This document shows positions 30,178-39,081 of a stretch of 64,000 nucleotides of DNA, one piece after another (within the stretch, counting starts at the first letter, position 1; each line of letters opens with the position of its first letter). A model generated the notes under the pieces. It worked only from the letters and a program-made list of their open reading frames with translations, was not told the origin of the DNA and ran no database searches. Source of the stretch: Pseudonocardia kujensis (lineage in GTDB: Bacteria > Actinomycetota > Actinomycetes > Mycobacteriales > Pseudonocardiaceae); NCBI RefSeq assembly GCF_021283305.1, contig NZ_JAJSOK010000017.1:62001-126000 (forward strand), in the 5' to 3' direction. Position numbers and translations under genes: made by a program.

Positions 30178-31904
30178 CGTCCTCGACATCGGTCTCCCCG
30201 TCGGTGCCGGCGCTCCGCCGTGGGGGCGAGGGCGGGGCGGACCGGCTCGTCCAGTGGGGCACTTGGCTGCTGGTGATCGTGCTGATCTTCGGTCCGATCG
30301 TTCCGGTCGTCTACGCCGGTTTCGTGGACCGCCCGCTCTACGAGTCCGGCGGGATCCTGACGCTGGGCAACTTCGCCGCGCTGGCCGAGGATCCCGCCTT
30401 CTGGGCGGCCCTTCGCAACACCGCGTTGTTCGCTCTGTTCGCGGCGGTCCCCGGCGTGGTCATCGGGGCCGGGCTCGCGGTGCTGGTCGGGCGGACCGAC
30501 CTACCGCTGCGTCGCGCGCTGAGCGTGGTCATGGTCGCGCCGCTGCTGTTCCCGGGGCTGGGCGTGACGCTTGGCTGGGTCACCATGTACTCGCCCAGCG
30601 GGTTCGTCTCCTCCTGGGCCGCCGGACAGCTCGGGTCGACCCCGTGGAATCTGTACTCGATCCCCGGCATGGCGCTGGTCACCCTGGAGAAGACCGTCCC
30701 GCTGGTATACCTCATGGTGCGGGCGCGGCTGTCTGCGCTCGACACCTCCATCGAGAGCGCTGCGCTCACCGCGGGCGCCGGCCCGGCGCGGGTGCTGTGG
30801 ACGGTTACCCTTCCGATGCTGCGACCGGCCCTGCTGACCGCTGCGATCCTGATCGTGATGATCGCGTTCGAGACGCTCGGCCTGCCGCTGATCCTCGGCG
30901 GCCCGGTCGACATCGACACCCTGTCGACGTATCTCTACCGGACATGGACGAGCGACCCGGAGCGCCAGGGAACCGTGTCGGCCGCGGCCTCCGGCCTGCT
31001 ACTCCTCGTGACGTTGCTGTTGTGGCTGCGGACCCGGGTCGAAGGCGACGGGGGCCGGTACACGACCGCGGCCGGCAAACCGTCGGCCGCGCGGAGCCTG
31101 CACCTGAGGGCGCTGCGGTGGCCGCTGGTGCTCCTCGTCTGGTGCTACGCGCTAGTCGCCATTGTTCTCCCGGTGGTCGGGCTGGTGATGACGTCGATCA
31201 CCAACATCTTCGCGCCGGGTGTGTCGCCCTGGAGCATGCTCACGTCGCGGCACTTCGAGACCGTGTTCTCGAACGCCGCGTTGCTGCGCTCGATCACGAA
31301 CAGCCTGCTGATCGGCGTGGTCGGCGCGGTGCTGGCGACAGCAGGCCTGACGCTGGCGGCCCTGGTGGCCCACCGCTCGCGGTTCCGGCTGCGCGCGAGC
31401 CTCCCGCCGGTCCTCTTCTACCCGCGGGCGCTGCCGGGCATCGTCGTCGGCGTCGGCACCTTCTGGGTCTTCGTCCTCGTGGCGCCCCTCGAGCCGCTGC
31501 GGACGACGGTGTGGGGCATCATGCTCGCCTTCATCGTGCGCAACACCGCCGTCGGCTACGCCGCGATCCACTCGAGCCTGCTGGCGATCAGCACCGAGCT
31601 GGACGCCGCCGCCCGCACTAGCGGCGCGTCCTGGCTGCGGACCTGCCGCGACATCGTGGTGCCGATGCTGCGTCCGGCGCTCGCCGGATGTTTCATCCTG
31701 ATGTTCGTCTCGCTCCTGAACGACTACGACCCGGCCGTCTTCCTCGTGACCACCGGCAACGAGGTGCTGGGCGTGACGATGCTCAAGCAGTGGGCGGCCG
31801 GGTTCACCGGGCCGGTGGCCGCGCTGGGCGTCATTCAAATCGCGATCACCGCGCTCGCGGTGTCGATCGGACGACTCGCCTGGGGGGTGAGACCTCGTGC
31901 CTGA
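30174..31904 (+). CDS. Fused two-domain ABC permease (FbpB-like)
   Basis: 576 residues with twelve or so membrane helices in two homologous halves, each ending in the EAA loop of ABC permeases: SAALTAGAGPARVLWTVTLPMLRP in the first half and AARTSGASWLRTCRDIVVPMLRPALAG in the second. This duplicated layout is typical of FbpB-type permeases of ferric and related importers. GTG at 30174 overlaps the upstream stop (GTGA). Confidence 0.88.
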   Translation: MTSSTSVSPSVPALRRGGEGGADRLVQWGTWLLVIVLIFGPIVPVVYAGFVDRPLYESGGILTLGNFAALAEDPAFWAALRNTALFALFAAVPGVVIGAGLAVLVGRTDLPLRRALSVVMVAPLLFPGLGVTLGWVTMYSPSGFVSSWAAGQLGSTPWNLYSIPGMALVTLEKTVPLVYLMVRARLSALDTSIESAALTAGAGPARVLWTVTLPMLRPALLTAAILIVMIAFETLGLPLILGGPVDIDTLSTYLYRTWTSDPERQGTVSAAASGLLLLVTLLLWLRTRVEGDGGRYTTAAGKPSAARSLHLRALRWPLVLLVWCYALVAIVLPVVGLVMTSITNIFAPGVSPWSMLTSRHFETVFSNAALLRSITNSLLIGVVGAVLATAGLTLAALVAHRSRFRLRASLPPVLFYPRALPGIVVGVGTFWVFVLVAPLEPLRTTVWGIMLAFIVRNTAVGYAAIHSSLLAISTELDAAARTSGASWLRTCRDIVVPMLRPALAGCFILMFVSLLNDYDPAVFLVTTGNEVLGVTMLKQWAAGFTGPVAALGVIQIAITALAVSIGRLAWGVRPRA

Positions 31905-33006
31905 CATCACCGTGTCGGCCCTCGGGCTCGACTATGCGGACAAGACCGCCATCGACGACGTCAGCTTCACCGCTCGCGACGGCGAGTTCCTGACCCTGCT
32001 CGGCCCGAGTGGCTGCGGCAAGACCACGACCCTGATGTCGATCGCCGGGCTGACGAATCCCAGCCGGGGCTCGATCACGTGCGGGGCGGACGTGCTGTTC
32101 GACAGCGCCCGGTCGGTCAACCGGCCGCCGGAGAAGCGAAACTGCGGGGTGGTGTTCCAGTCCTACGCCATCTGGCCGCACATGTCGGTCGCCGAGAACG
32201 TCGGCTACCCGCTGCGGCTGCGCAAGGTGCGCAAGCCGGAGATCGGCTCGCGCGTCCGGGAGGCACTCGCCATGGTCGGCCTCGACGCGTTGGCCGACCG
32301 CTACCCGCACCAGCTGTCCGGCGGGCAGCAACAACGGGTGGCCCTGGCCCGTGCGGTCACCTACTCGCCGGGCGTCCTGCTCCTCGACGAACCACTGTCC
32401 AACCTGGACGCAAAGTTGCGTGAACAGGCCCGCGGCTGGCTTAAGGAGTTCCAAGCGTCGGTCGGGCTGACGACCGTCTTCGTCACCCACGACCAGGATG
32501 AGGCGCTGGCCATGAGCGACCGGGTCATCGTGATGAACGATGGCCGCATCGAGCAGGAGGGAGCACCGGAGGACATCTACCGGCGTCCGGCGACGCCCTT
32601 CGTGGCGTCGTTCCTGGGATCCGCGAACCTGCTCGACGGCACCGTCGATGCGCCCGGCCGGGTGCGGCTCGACGGTGGCGGGCAGACCGTGGCGGTCCCC
32701 GAGGACGGCCCGCTCGGCGGCGTCCAGGTGATGGTGCGCCCCGAGGACGTCGAGCTGATGGCCCCCGGAGCCGACCCCGACGTCGCCCCACTGCGGGGGG
32801 CCGTGACCTCGCGGATGTTCGTGGGCTCGTCCTACCGGTACGTCGTGGACTGCGACGGGCAGAGCGTGACTGTCTCGGCACGGGAGCGGTGGGAACCGGG
32901 TCCTGTCCGGCTGCGGGTGGATCGCGAACACTGCCGGCTCTTCCCCAGGGACACCGCCGCCGGTGTCGCGGGTTCCGACCGCCTCGAGGAGAGCAGCTAT
33001 GCTTGA
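31897..33006 (+). CDS. ABC transporter ATP-binding subunit (FbpC/PotA-like)
   Basis: 369 residues. Walker A is GPSGCGKTT, the signature LSGGQQQR and Walker B LLLDEPLSNLD are all intact, followed by the H-loop VTHDQDEA. A C-terminal TOBE domain (about 235-350) marks it as an importer ATPase of the carbohydrate/iron/polyamine group. The GTG start at 31897 overlaps the permease end by 8 bases, so the three transporter genes form one translationally coupled unit. Confidence 0.92.
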   Translation: MPDITVSALGLDYADKTAIDDVSFTARDGEFLTLLGPSGCGKTTTLMSIAGLTNPSRGSITCGADVLFDSARSVNRPPEKRNCGVVFQSYAIWPHMSVAENVGYPLRLRKVRKPEIGSRVREALAMVGLDALADRYPHQLSGGQQQRVALARAVTYSPGVLLLDEPLSNLDAKLREQARGWLKEFQASVGLTTVFVTHDQDEALAMSDRVIVMNDGRIEQEGAPEDIYRRPATPFVASFLGSANLLDGTVDAPGRVRLDGGGQTVAVPEDGPLGGVQVMVRPEDVELMAPGADPDVAPLRGAVTSRMFVGSSYRYVVDCDGQSVTVSARERWEPGPVRLRVDREHCRLFPRDTAAGVAGSDRLEESSYA

Positions 33007-33832
33007 CCGGACCCAGGAGGCGCTCGGGGCCCTGATCGGGCGCCCGGTCCAGGTCTTCGACCTGTCGCGACCGCTCGAGAACGGCATGCCGTGCTCGCCG
33101 AGCCACCCCGGGTTCCAGATGGCGCTGCTGCGCCGCCACGGTGACCTCATGCGGGGTGCTGGGTCCGGGTCGAACGAGCTGATCACCTTCGGCGGGCATG
33201 TGGGCACGCATGTCGACGCCCTGGCCCACGTCGCCGCCTACGGCAAGCTGCACGGCGGTATCGACGCGGTCGCCAACAGCGTCGGTGGCCGGCACCAGGC
33301 CCTGGGCGCCGAGACGATCCCGCCGATGCTGTGCCGGGGCAGGCTGCTCGACATCCCGCGCGCACTCGGCCTGGACCGGCTCGAGGCGGGCTACGGCGTC
33401 ACGGTGGACGACCTGGACGCGGCGGGTGCGGCGGCCGTCGAGCCCGGCGACGTCGTCCTCGTCCGGACCGGGTGGTCCCAGACCTACGCGGACGCGCAGA
33501 CGTATGTCGGACACCGCGACGGCGCACCGGGTGTCACGGGGCCGGCCGCGCAGTGGCTGGCGGACCGGGGGGTGCGTGCTGTCGGCGCCGACACCATCGC
33601 CTTCGACCAGATCCTGCCCGGCATCGGCCACTCGAACATGCCCGCCCACCACGTCTTGCTGGTCGACCACGGCATCCACATCATCGAGGTGCTCGACCTC
33701 GAGGAGCTCGCCGCGCACGGCGTCACGAGCTTCTGGTTCCTGATGATCCCGCTGCGCCTCGTCGGAGCCACCGGGTCGCCCGTCCGCCCGCTCGCCGTCG
33801 TCGACCCGACCTTTCTGGAGACCCCCTCATGA
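32999..33832 (+). CDS. Cyclase family protein (kynurenine-formamidase-like hydrolase)
   Basis: 277 residues of the cyclase/KynB-type metal hydrolase superfamily. The expected metal-binding block appears as FGGHVGTHVDALAHV, a variant of the HxGTHxDxPxH motif, and a second His cluster occurs near HSNMPAHHVLLVDHGI. Members hydrolyse amide or lactone bonds in aromatic or sugar-acid degradation. Here it may open a lactone or a cyclic acid before CoA transfer (inference). ATG at 32999 overlaps the ATPase stop. Confidence 0.83.
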   Translation: MLDRTQEALGALIGRPVQVFDLSRPLENGMPCSPSHPGFQMALLRRHGDLMRGAGSGSNELITFGGHVGTHVDALAHVAAYGKLHGGIDAVANSVGGRHQALGAETIPPMLCRGRLLDIPRALGLDRLEAGYGVTVDDLDAAGAAAVEPGDVVLVRTGWSQTYADAQTYVGHRDGAPGVTGPAAQWLADRGVRAVGADTIAFDQILPGIGHSNMPAHHVLLVDHGIHIIEVLDLEELAAHGVTSFWFLMIPLRLVGATGSPVRPLAVVDPTFLETPS

Positions 33833-35076
33833 CGTCCACCGTTCCCCGGCCCTTCGAGCCCGACGCCGTCGGCCCGCTGCTGGGCTGCCGGGTGCTCGAC
33901 CTCAGCCGCCTCGTCTCCGGCGGGCACTGCGGCGTCGTGCTGGCCGACCTGGGCGCCGATGTGATCAAGATCGAGCGTCCCGATGGTGGCGACGAGCTGC
34001 GCGGGGGCCGCATCGCCGGCGTCGCCGCGTTTTGGACGGTCTACAACCGCAACAAGCGATCCGTCAGCATCGATCTGAAGTCGGCGGAGGGCCGCGACAT
34101 CCTCCTCGAACTCGTCCGGACCGCCGACGCGCTCGTCGAGAACTTCCGGCCGGGAACTCTGGAGAAGCTGGGCCTGGGCCCGGAGGTCCTCCTGCAGGCC
34201 AACCCGAAGCTGGTGGTCACCCGCATCTCCGGGTGGGGACAGACCGGGCCGTACTCCCGCATGCCCGGGTTCGGCACCCTGGCCGAGGCCGTCTCGGGGT
34301 TCATGTACCGCAACGGCTACGCCGACCGGCCACCGGCCGCCCCGCCCACCGCGCTCGCCGACATGATCGCCGGACTGTACGCGGCGACTGCGACGGTCGC
34401 CGCCATTCTCCACGCGCGCGGGGGTGGCGGAGGCCAGACGATCGACGTGTCGCTGTTCGAGCCGCTGGCCTCGATGATGGGCCCGGACGCCCTGCTCGAC
34501 CAGCTGGGTCACCTGCCCGCTCGGGGCGAGGGGACCCGCGCCTCGTCGGTCAAGGGGGTGTTCAAGACCTCGGATGGCAAGTGGTTGGCTCTGTCCGCGG
34601 GAGCCGAACGCATCGTCGAGCGCCTGTTCGCCACGATCGGCGAACCCGAGGTCCTGCGCGACCCCCGCTTCCGGAGCTACCAGGCCAGGCTGGACCATCG
34701 CGCCGAGATCAACGCGATCATCGGCCGCTGGGTGGAGGCCAGGCCGTCGGCCGAGGTCCTGGAGATCCTGCGCGGGCAGGGGATCACGATCGCGCCGGTG
34801 CTGTCGATGTCCGATGCGCGCCGGGATCCCCATTTCCTCGCCCGCGAGGTCTACGTCGACGTCCCCGGACGCGACGACGAGCCGGAGACGGTCGCCATGC
34901 ACAACGTCGTGCCGCGGATGTCGGGGACGCCGTCCGGTCTGCGCAGGCCGGCGCCCCGGCTCGGCGAGCACAACGACGAGGTGCTCGCCGAGATCGGACT
35001 CTCCGATGAGGCTTTGCGCGACCTCGTCGCGCGCGGCGTCCTCGGCACGGCATCGATCGAGGTCGGCAATGTCTGA
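33829..35076 (+). CDS. CaiB/BaiF family III CoA-transferase
   Basis: 415 residues of the class III CoA-transferase family, which passes CoA between carboxylic acids via an aspartyl-CoA thioester. Family blocks seen are RVLDLSRLVSGGHCG, LGADVIKIE, NRNKRSVSIDLKS, ENFRPGTLEKLGLG and the catalytic Asp178 in PPTALADMIAG. The gene is the usual length. ATG at 33829 overlaps the upstream stop (ATGA). With the CitE-like lyase that follows, it fits activation of a hydroxy-dicarboxylate to its CoA ester before cleavage, as in itaconate/citramalate or related routes. The exact acid is not known. Confidence 0.9.
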   Translation: MTSTVPRPFEPDAVGPLLGCRVLDLSRLVSGGHCGVVLADLGADVIKIERPDGGDELRGGRIAGVAAFWTVYNRNKRSVSIDLKSAEGRDILLELVRTADALVENFRPGTLEKLGLGPEVLLQANPKLVVTRISGWGQTGPYSRMPGFGTLAEAVSGFMYRNGYADRPPAAPPTALADMIAGLYAATATVAAILHARGGGGGQTIDVSLFEPLASMMGPDALLDQLGHLPARGEGTRASSVKGVFKTSDGKWLALSAGAERIVERLFATIGEPEVLRDPRFRSYQARLDHRAEINAIIGRWVEARPSAEVLEILRGQGITIAPVLSMSDARRDPHFLAREVYVDVPGRDDEPETVAMHNVVPRMSGTPSGLRRPAPRLGEHNDEVLAEIGLSDEALRDLVARGVLGTASIEVGNV

Positions 35077-35947
35077 TTCTGTCGAGCCTGGTTCTTTGAG
35101 GGATGTGGGCTGGCGGTCGATGCTCTACGTCCCCGCCAACCGCGAGCGGTTCGTCCGCAGCGCCGCGTCCTCGGCGGCGGACGCGGTGATCCTCGACCTC
35201 GAGGACGCCGTCCCCGCCGAGCACAAAGCCGCGGCCCGAGACGGCCTCGCCGACGCCGTGTCGACCCTGCGGTCCGGTACGGCCAGCGTGGCGGTCCGCG
35301 TCAACCGGCCGTGGACGGTCATGATCTCCGACCTCAAGGCCACGGTGCGGGCGAAGGTCGACATGGTGATCGTGCCCAAGAGCGACGACCCGAGCGTGAT
35401 CCGCACCGTCGACGAGGCCCTGTGCGAGCTCGAGGGAGACGGCACCAGCCCGGCGGTGAAGGTCATCCCGCTCATCGAGTCCGCTCGAGGGGTCCGGAAG
35501 ATCGACGACATCGTCGCGGCCAGCGACCGCGTCGTCGCGGCGTCGGTCGGCATCGGCGACCTGTCGTTGGAGATGCGGGCCACGCCGGACGGCCCCGCCA
35601 TCCGGCACGCCTTCGCCGAGGTCGTCCAGGCGACCAGGGCGGCGGGCCGGGTCCCGCTCGGTCTCTCGGGACTCATCGTCTCCTACGCCGACATGGACGC
35701 GTTCCGCGCGTTGGCCGAGCTGTCGCGGTCGATGGGGAGCACCGGCGCCTCGTGCATCCATCCGAGCCAGGTCGGCACGCTCAACGAGGTGTTCGGTCCG
35801 TCCGCCGAAGAGGTGGCGGAGGCGCGCAGGCTGGTGTCGGCCTACGAGGAGGCCGCCCGGTGCGGTCGCGGCTCGACCATGATGGGCGACATCTTCGTCG
35901 ACAACGCGAACTACCAGTACGCCAAACGCCTCCTCGCTCGGGCGTGA
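35069..35947 (+). CDS. CitE/HpcH-family acyl-CoA lyase
   Basis: 292 residues. Signature blocks of the HpcH/HpaI aldolase/citrate lyase beta family are intact: MLYVPANRERF, VILDLEDAVP (metal-binding Glu and Asp), VRVNRP, PLIESARGV and CIHPSQV. The enzyme is expected to split a beta-hydroxyacyl-CoA, such as malyl-CoA or citramalyl-CoA, into two smaller pieces. ATG at 35069 overlaps the CoA-transferase stop by 8 bases. It is the last gene of the six-gene operon, and a degraded copy of its 3' end follows. Confidence 0.9.
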   Translation: MSDSVEPGSLRDVGWRSMLYVPANRERFVRSAASSAADAVILDLEDAVPAEHKAAARDGLADAVSTLRSGTASVAVRVNRPWTVMISDLKATVRAKVDMVIVPKSDDPSVIRTVDEALCELEGDGTSPAVKVIPLIESARGVRKIDDIVAASDRVVAASVGIGDLSLEMRATPDGPAIRHAFAEVVQATRAAGRVPLGLSGLIVSYADMDAFRALAELSRSMGSTGASCIHPSQVGTLNEVFGPSAEEVAEARRLVSAYEEAARCGRGSTMMGDIFVDNANYQYAKRLLARA

Positions 35948-36049
35948 GCGTACGGCGGTGGGCAAGGAGTTGGGCTCTTCCCTACTCGCCGTTGTCGTCG
36001 GCTCCGGTCATCACGATGAGCACACTGTGCGGCGTTGGTCGATCATGAT

Positions 36050-36210
36050 TGTTCTCGCCCGAGGAGGCGGCGGACGTGCGCAGACCGGTGACGGTCTACG
36101 CGGAGGCCGCCCGGGAGCTGCCGCGGCTCGGTCCTGATGGGCGACACCTTCGTCGACACCGCGAACTGCTAGTACGCCGAACGCCTCCTCAACCGGGCGG
36201 GACTGTCCGG
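36050..36210 (+). pseudogene. Decayed duplicate of the citE-like 3' end
   Basis: From about 36050 the sequence repeats the end of the lyase gene (35805-35945) with many changes: the CGAGGAGGC/CGAAGAGGT block, the GAGGCCGCCCGG block, TGATGGGCGACACCTTCGTC and AGTACGCCGAACGCCTCCTC. An in-frame stop (TAG) replaces the CAG of the original. It looks like a relic of a second lyase gene or of a tandem duplication. It is not translatable. Confidence 0.75.
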
Positions 36211-36270
36211 CGCTGCCGCCGGCGTCGAGTGGGGCGGGGCCAGGCGGGCGATCCGTAGGGTGGAGACGCA

Positions 36271-36303
36271 GTACGAAGGTAACTTTGTAGGTTGGCTTCG
36301 TAC
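36271..36303. promoter_or_regulatory. Probable MarR operator
   Basis: GTACGAAG at 36271-36278 is the inverted repeat of CTTCGTAC at 36296-36303, with 17 nt between that contain AACTTTGTAGGTT. It lies 18 bp upstream of the marR start codon, where an autorepressing MarR protein would be expected to bind. Confidence 0.55.
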
Positions 36304-36320
36304 CGGGTAGACTGAGGTGC

Positions 36321-36740
36321 GTGACCGACACGACGGATCTGGCGCAGTCTCTGCGGGAGATCTTCGGCCGAGCCCAGCGGGTGCTGCGTGAGCAGGGCGG
36401 CCGGGGAGGCTTGACCGCCAGCCAGGCCGAAGCCCTGGGGTGTGTCTTCCGGGACGGCCCGATGACGATCACCGAGCTGGCGCGCCGCCAACGCGTCCGG
36501 TCTCAGTCGGTGGGCGCGACCGTCGCGGCGCTGCGCGAGCGCGGTCTGGTGTCGGTGACGCCGGACCCGAGCGACGGCCGTCAGAAGGTCGTCACCGCCG
36601 CGGACGAGGCCCGGGCCCTCATCGCCGAGGGTCGCAGTGCTCGGACCGACTGGCTCGCGAAACAGCTCGAGACGCTCTCCCCCGCCGAACAGCAGACCCT
36701 CGCCGAGGCGCACACGCTGCTCGATCGGCTCTTCTCCTAG
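36321..36740 (+). CDS. MarR-family repressor
   Basis: 139 residues. A winged helix is visible: LTASQAEALGCVFRDGPMTITELARRQRVRSQSVGATVAALRERGLV, then the wing PDPSDGRQKVV. This is the ordinary MarR layout and length. GTG at 36321. It is followed after 18 bp by a hydrolase and an MFS gene, forming a three-gene unit, so it probably controls efflux or detoxification of a small aromatic compound. The inverted repeat just upstream suggests autoregulation. Confidence 0.9.
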   Translation: MTDTTDLAQSLREIFGRAQRVLREQGGRGGLTASQAEALGCVFRDGPMTITELARRQRVRSQSVGATVAALRERGLVSVTPDPSDGRQKVVTAADEARALIAEGRSARTDWLAKQLETLSPAEQQTLAEAHTLLDRLFS

Positions 36741-36758
36741 AAGGAGTCGCAGCTCATC

Positions 36759-37325
36759 ATGCCCATCACCACCCTCGACCCCAAGACCGCGCTGGTCGTC
36801 ATCGACTTGCAGGCCGGCAGCATCGGCATCGACATGGCACCACACACCGCCGCCGATGTCGTCGCCCGCGCCGCCCGGCTGGCCGACACCTTCCGCAAGT
36901 ACGGCCTTCCGGTCGTCCTGGTCAACGTCGCTGGCGCCCCCGGCGTGCGCAGCGACCACAATCCCGACGGCGCGCCCTTCGAGATGCCCGAGCAGGCGTT
37001 ACCGGTCGTCCCCGAGCTGGGGGAGCCCGACAAGCTGGTCACCAAGCGCACCCCGGGCGCATTCACCGGCACCGACCTCGAGGACTACCTCCGCGGCCAA
37101 GGTGTCACGCAGGTGGTCATCACCGGCGTCGCAACCAGCGATGGGATCGCTGCCACCGTGCAGCAGGCCTTCGAACTCGGCTTCCACGTCACCACCCCGA
37201 TCGACGCGATGGCCGATCCCAACCCGGTCCGTCACGAGTTCTCGGTGACTCACCTTTTCCCGCAGCGCGCGGAGACCGGCAGCACCGAAGACGTCGTGGC
37301 GCTGCTCGCCGCAGACCCTCGATGA
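36759..37325 (+). CDS. Isochorismatase-family hydrolase lacking the nucleophilic Cys
   Basis: 188 residues of the isochorismatase-like fold. The catalytic Asp in LVVIDLQ and the Lys in LVTKRTPGAF are in place. The usual nucleophilic cysteine position reads GVATSDGIAAT, with Gly instead of Cys. Known members without Cys include true isochorismatases such as PhzD that use Asp for vinyl-ether hydrolysis, so the protein may be an ether hydrolase and not an amidase. AAGGAG precedes the ATG at 36759. It overlaps the MFS gene at its end (ATGA). Confidence 0.85.
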   Translation: MPITTLDPKTALVVIDLQAGSIGIDMAPHTAADVVARAARLADTFRKYGLPVVLVNVAGAPGVRSDHNPDGAPFEMPEQALPVVPELGEPDKLVTKRTPGAFTGTDLEDYLRGQGVTQVVITGVATSDGIAATVQQAFELGFHVTTPIDAMADPNPVRHEFSVTHLFPQRAETGSTEDVVALLAADPR

Positions 37326-38719
37326 CCTCGAGGACATCGACCGGGACGATCGGGGAACGCCCGTTCTCGTGGCGTTTCACCACGCCGCTCTACCTCGCCT
37401 CGGTCCTCAACCCGGTCAACAGCTCGCTCATCGCCACCGCGCTGGTCCCGATCGCACACAGCATCGGCGTGTCGATCGGGCAGACTGCGACGCTGGTCAC
37501 CGCGCTCTATCTGGCCAGCGCGGTAGCGCAGCCCACCGCGGGTAAGGCCGCGGAGGTGTTCGGGTCGCGTCGCGTCCTGCTCGCCGGCATCATCGCGGTG
37601 GCTGTGGGTGGGCTGGTCGGTGGGATTGCGCACGATATGCTCGCCCTGCTGGTCAGTCGGGTCCTGATCGGCCTGGGCACCTCGTGCGCCTACCCGACTG
37701 CGATGCTGTTGATCCGTCAGCGCGCCCGCGAGGTGGGCATGGATCAGCCGCCGGGCCTGGTGCTCGGCGGACTCCAGATCGTCGGGGTCGCGACCGCCTC
37801 GCTGGGCCTGCCGATAGGCGGTCTCCTCGTCAGCAGCTTCGGGTGGCCAGCCGTCTTCTTCGTCAACATTCCCGTCGCGCTCATCACGCTCGCTGCGACC
37901 CTGGCATGGGTCAAGGCCGACCGACCACTACAACGACACGGCGTGCGCGAGGTCGCCGCGCGTCTCGACGTGGCGGGGATCGTCGGCTTCGCCGCCGCGA
38001 TGCTGGCGCTGCTGGTCTTCCTGTTCAACCTCCCCGCAGCCCACTGGTGGATCCTGGCGGTCTCGATCGTGCTGTGGGTCGCACTGGTTCTCTGGGAGCG
38101 TCGGGTGCCCAGTCCCTTCCTCGACGTCCGGCTGCTCGCCGCGCGGCCCGCGCTGACCAACACCTACGTGCTCTTCGGGCTGCTCATGCTCTGCCAGTAC
38201 GTCGTGCTCTACGGTGTCACCCAGTGGATCGAGGCGGTACGGGGCTACAGCGAGTTACAGTCCGGTCTGCTGCTACTACCCATGACCCTTGTCTCCGGCA
38301 TTGTCATAGCGCTCATCTCGCGCCGCAACCTGGTCCGCGGCCCCGCCATCGCGGCCGCCGTGACCGCGCTGGTCGGCTCAGCCGGAGTGCTCCTGCTCGA
38401 CTCCAGCGTGTGGATCGGCGTCGTCGCCATCCTCACGTTCCTGTTCGGGGCCTCGACCGGCTTCGGCGTCGCCGGCTACCAGACCGCGCTCTACACCAAC
38501 GCCCCACCCGAACAGCTCGGCGTCGCGTCCGGCCTGCTGCGGACCTTCGGCTACGTCGGGTCGATCGCCTCCTCCGCCATCACCGGCATGGTCTTCCACC
38601 ACCAGGTCAGCGACCACGGAATCCACCTCATCGCCTGGATCATGATCGGCATCAGCCTGGGCCTCACCCTGCTCACCCTGACCGACCGGACCCTGCGAAC
38701 CCACCCGACACGGAAATGA
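37322..38719 (+). CDS. MFS drug/proton antiporter, DHA2-like
   Basis: 465 residues, with about 13-14 membrane helices. The sequence opens with RFTTPLYLASVLNPVNSSLIATALVPIAHSIG, an MFS motif-C-like region GLQIVGVATASLGLPIGGLLV, and the family loop KAAEVFGSRRVLLAG after helix 2. These fit the DHA2 multidrug/antiseptic exporter group. ATG at 37322 overlaps the hydrolase stop. Together with MarR it forms a classic regulator-enzyme-pump operon. Confidence 0.87.
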   Translation: MTSRTSTGTIGERPFSWRFTTPLYLASVLNPVNSSLIATALVPIAHSIGVSIGQTATLVTALYLASAVAQPTAGKAAEVFGSRRVLLAGIIAVAVGGLVGGIAHDMLALLVSRVLIGLGTSCAYPTAMLLIRQRAREVGMDQPPGLVLGGLQIVGVATASLGLPIGGLLVSSFGWPAVFFVNIPVALITLAATLAWVKADRPLQRHGVREVAARLDVAGIVGFAAAMLALLVFLFNLPAAHWWILAVSIVLWVALVLWERRVPSPFLDVRLLAARPALTNTYVLFGLLMLCQYVVLYGVTQWIEAVRGYSELQSGLLLLPMTLVSGIVIALISRRNLVRGPAIAAAVTALVGSAGVLLLDSSVWIGVVAILTFLFGASTGFGVAGYQTALYTNAPPEQLGVASGLLRTFGYVGSIASSAITGMVFHHQVSDHGIHLIAWIMIGISLGLTLLTLTDRTLRTHPTRK

Positions 38720-39081
38720 CCCTCCTCGGGAATTCCCGGCTTGGGAGTCGTGGATCATGCGCAGCGCGCGATGTGACTCACCTCCTAGCCGACCGCCGCT
38801 CACGATCCACACCACGCAGCGAGGCGTCATCTCGGGCGGGTGTCCCGCTCACGAGCTGAGCTGCTCGGAAGATGGTTGCTGCCAGGGATGCTATCCCTGC
38901 CTCTTTTGGAGCATGAGTGCCCGCCAATACGCTCCGGCGGTGCCGGCAAGTCTGGCTGCCCATTCTTGTCCTCTACACGATCGCCGGGCCTTCGTCGCCA
39001 TCAGTTGCCGACCCGTCTTTAGTCCCGCCGACTCATAGCTGAGAATGTATACTCTTCTCCCCCTCCGCAAATAGCGGTAGA
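38720..39081. other. Intergenic region between convergent genes
   Basis: About 360 bp between the convergent MFS gene and the GMC small-subunit gene. I see no convincing gene and no strong rho-independent terminator. Confidence 0.5.

Noticed and set aside
29077..33006. Iron(III) importer
   Set aside because: Family similarity alone would suggest it, but the genes overlap a CoA-transferase and lyase operon controlled by an FCD-type GntR, so a carboxylate substrate is more likely.
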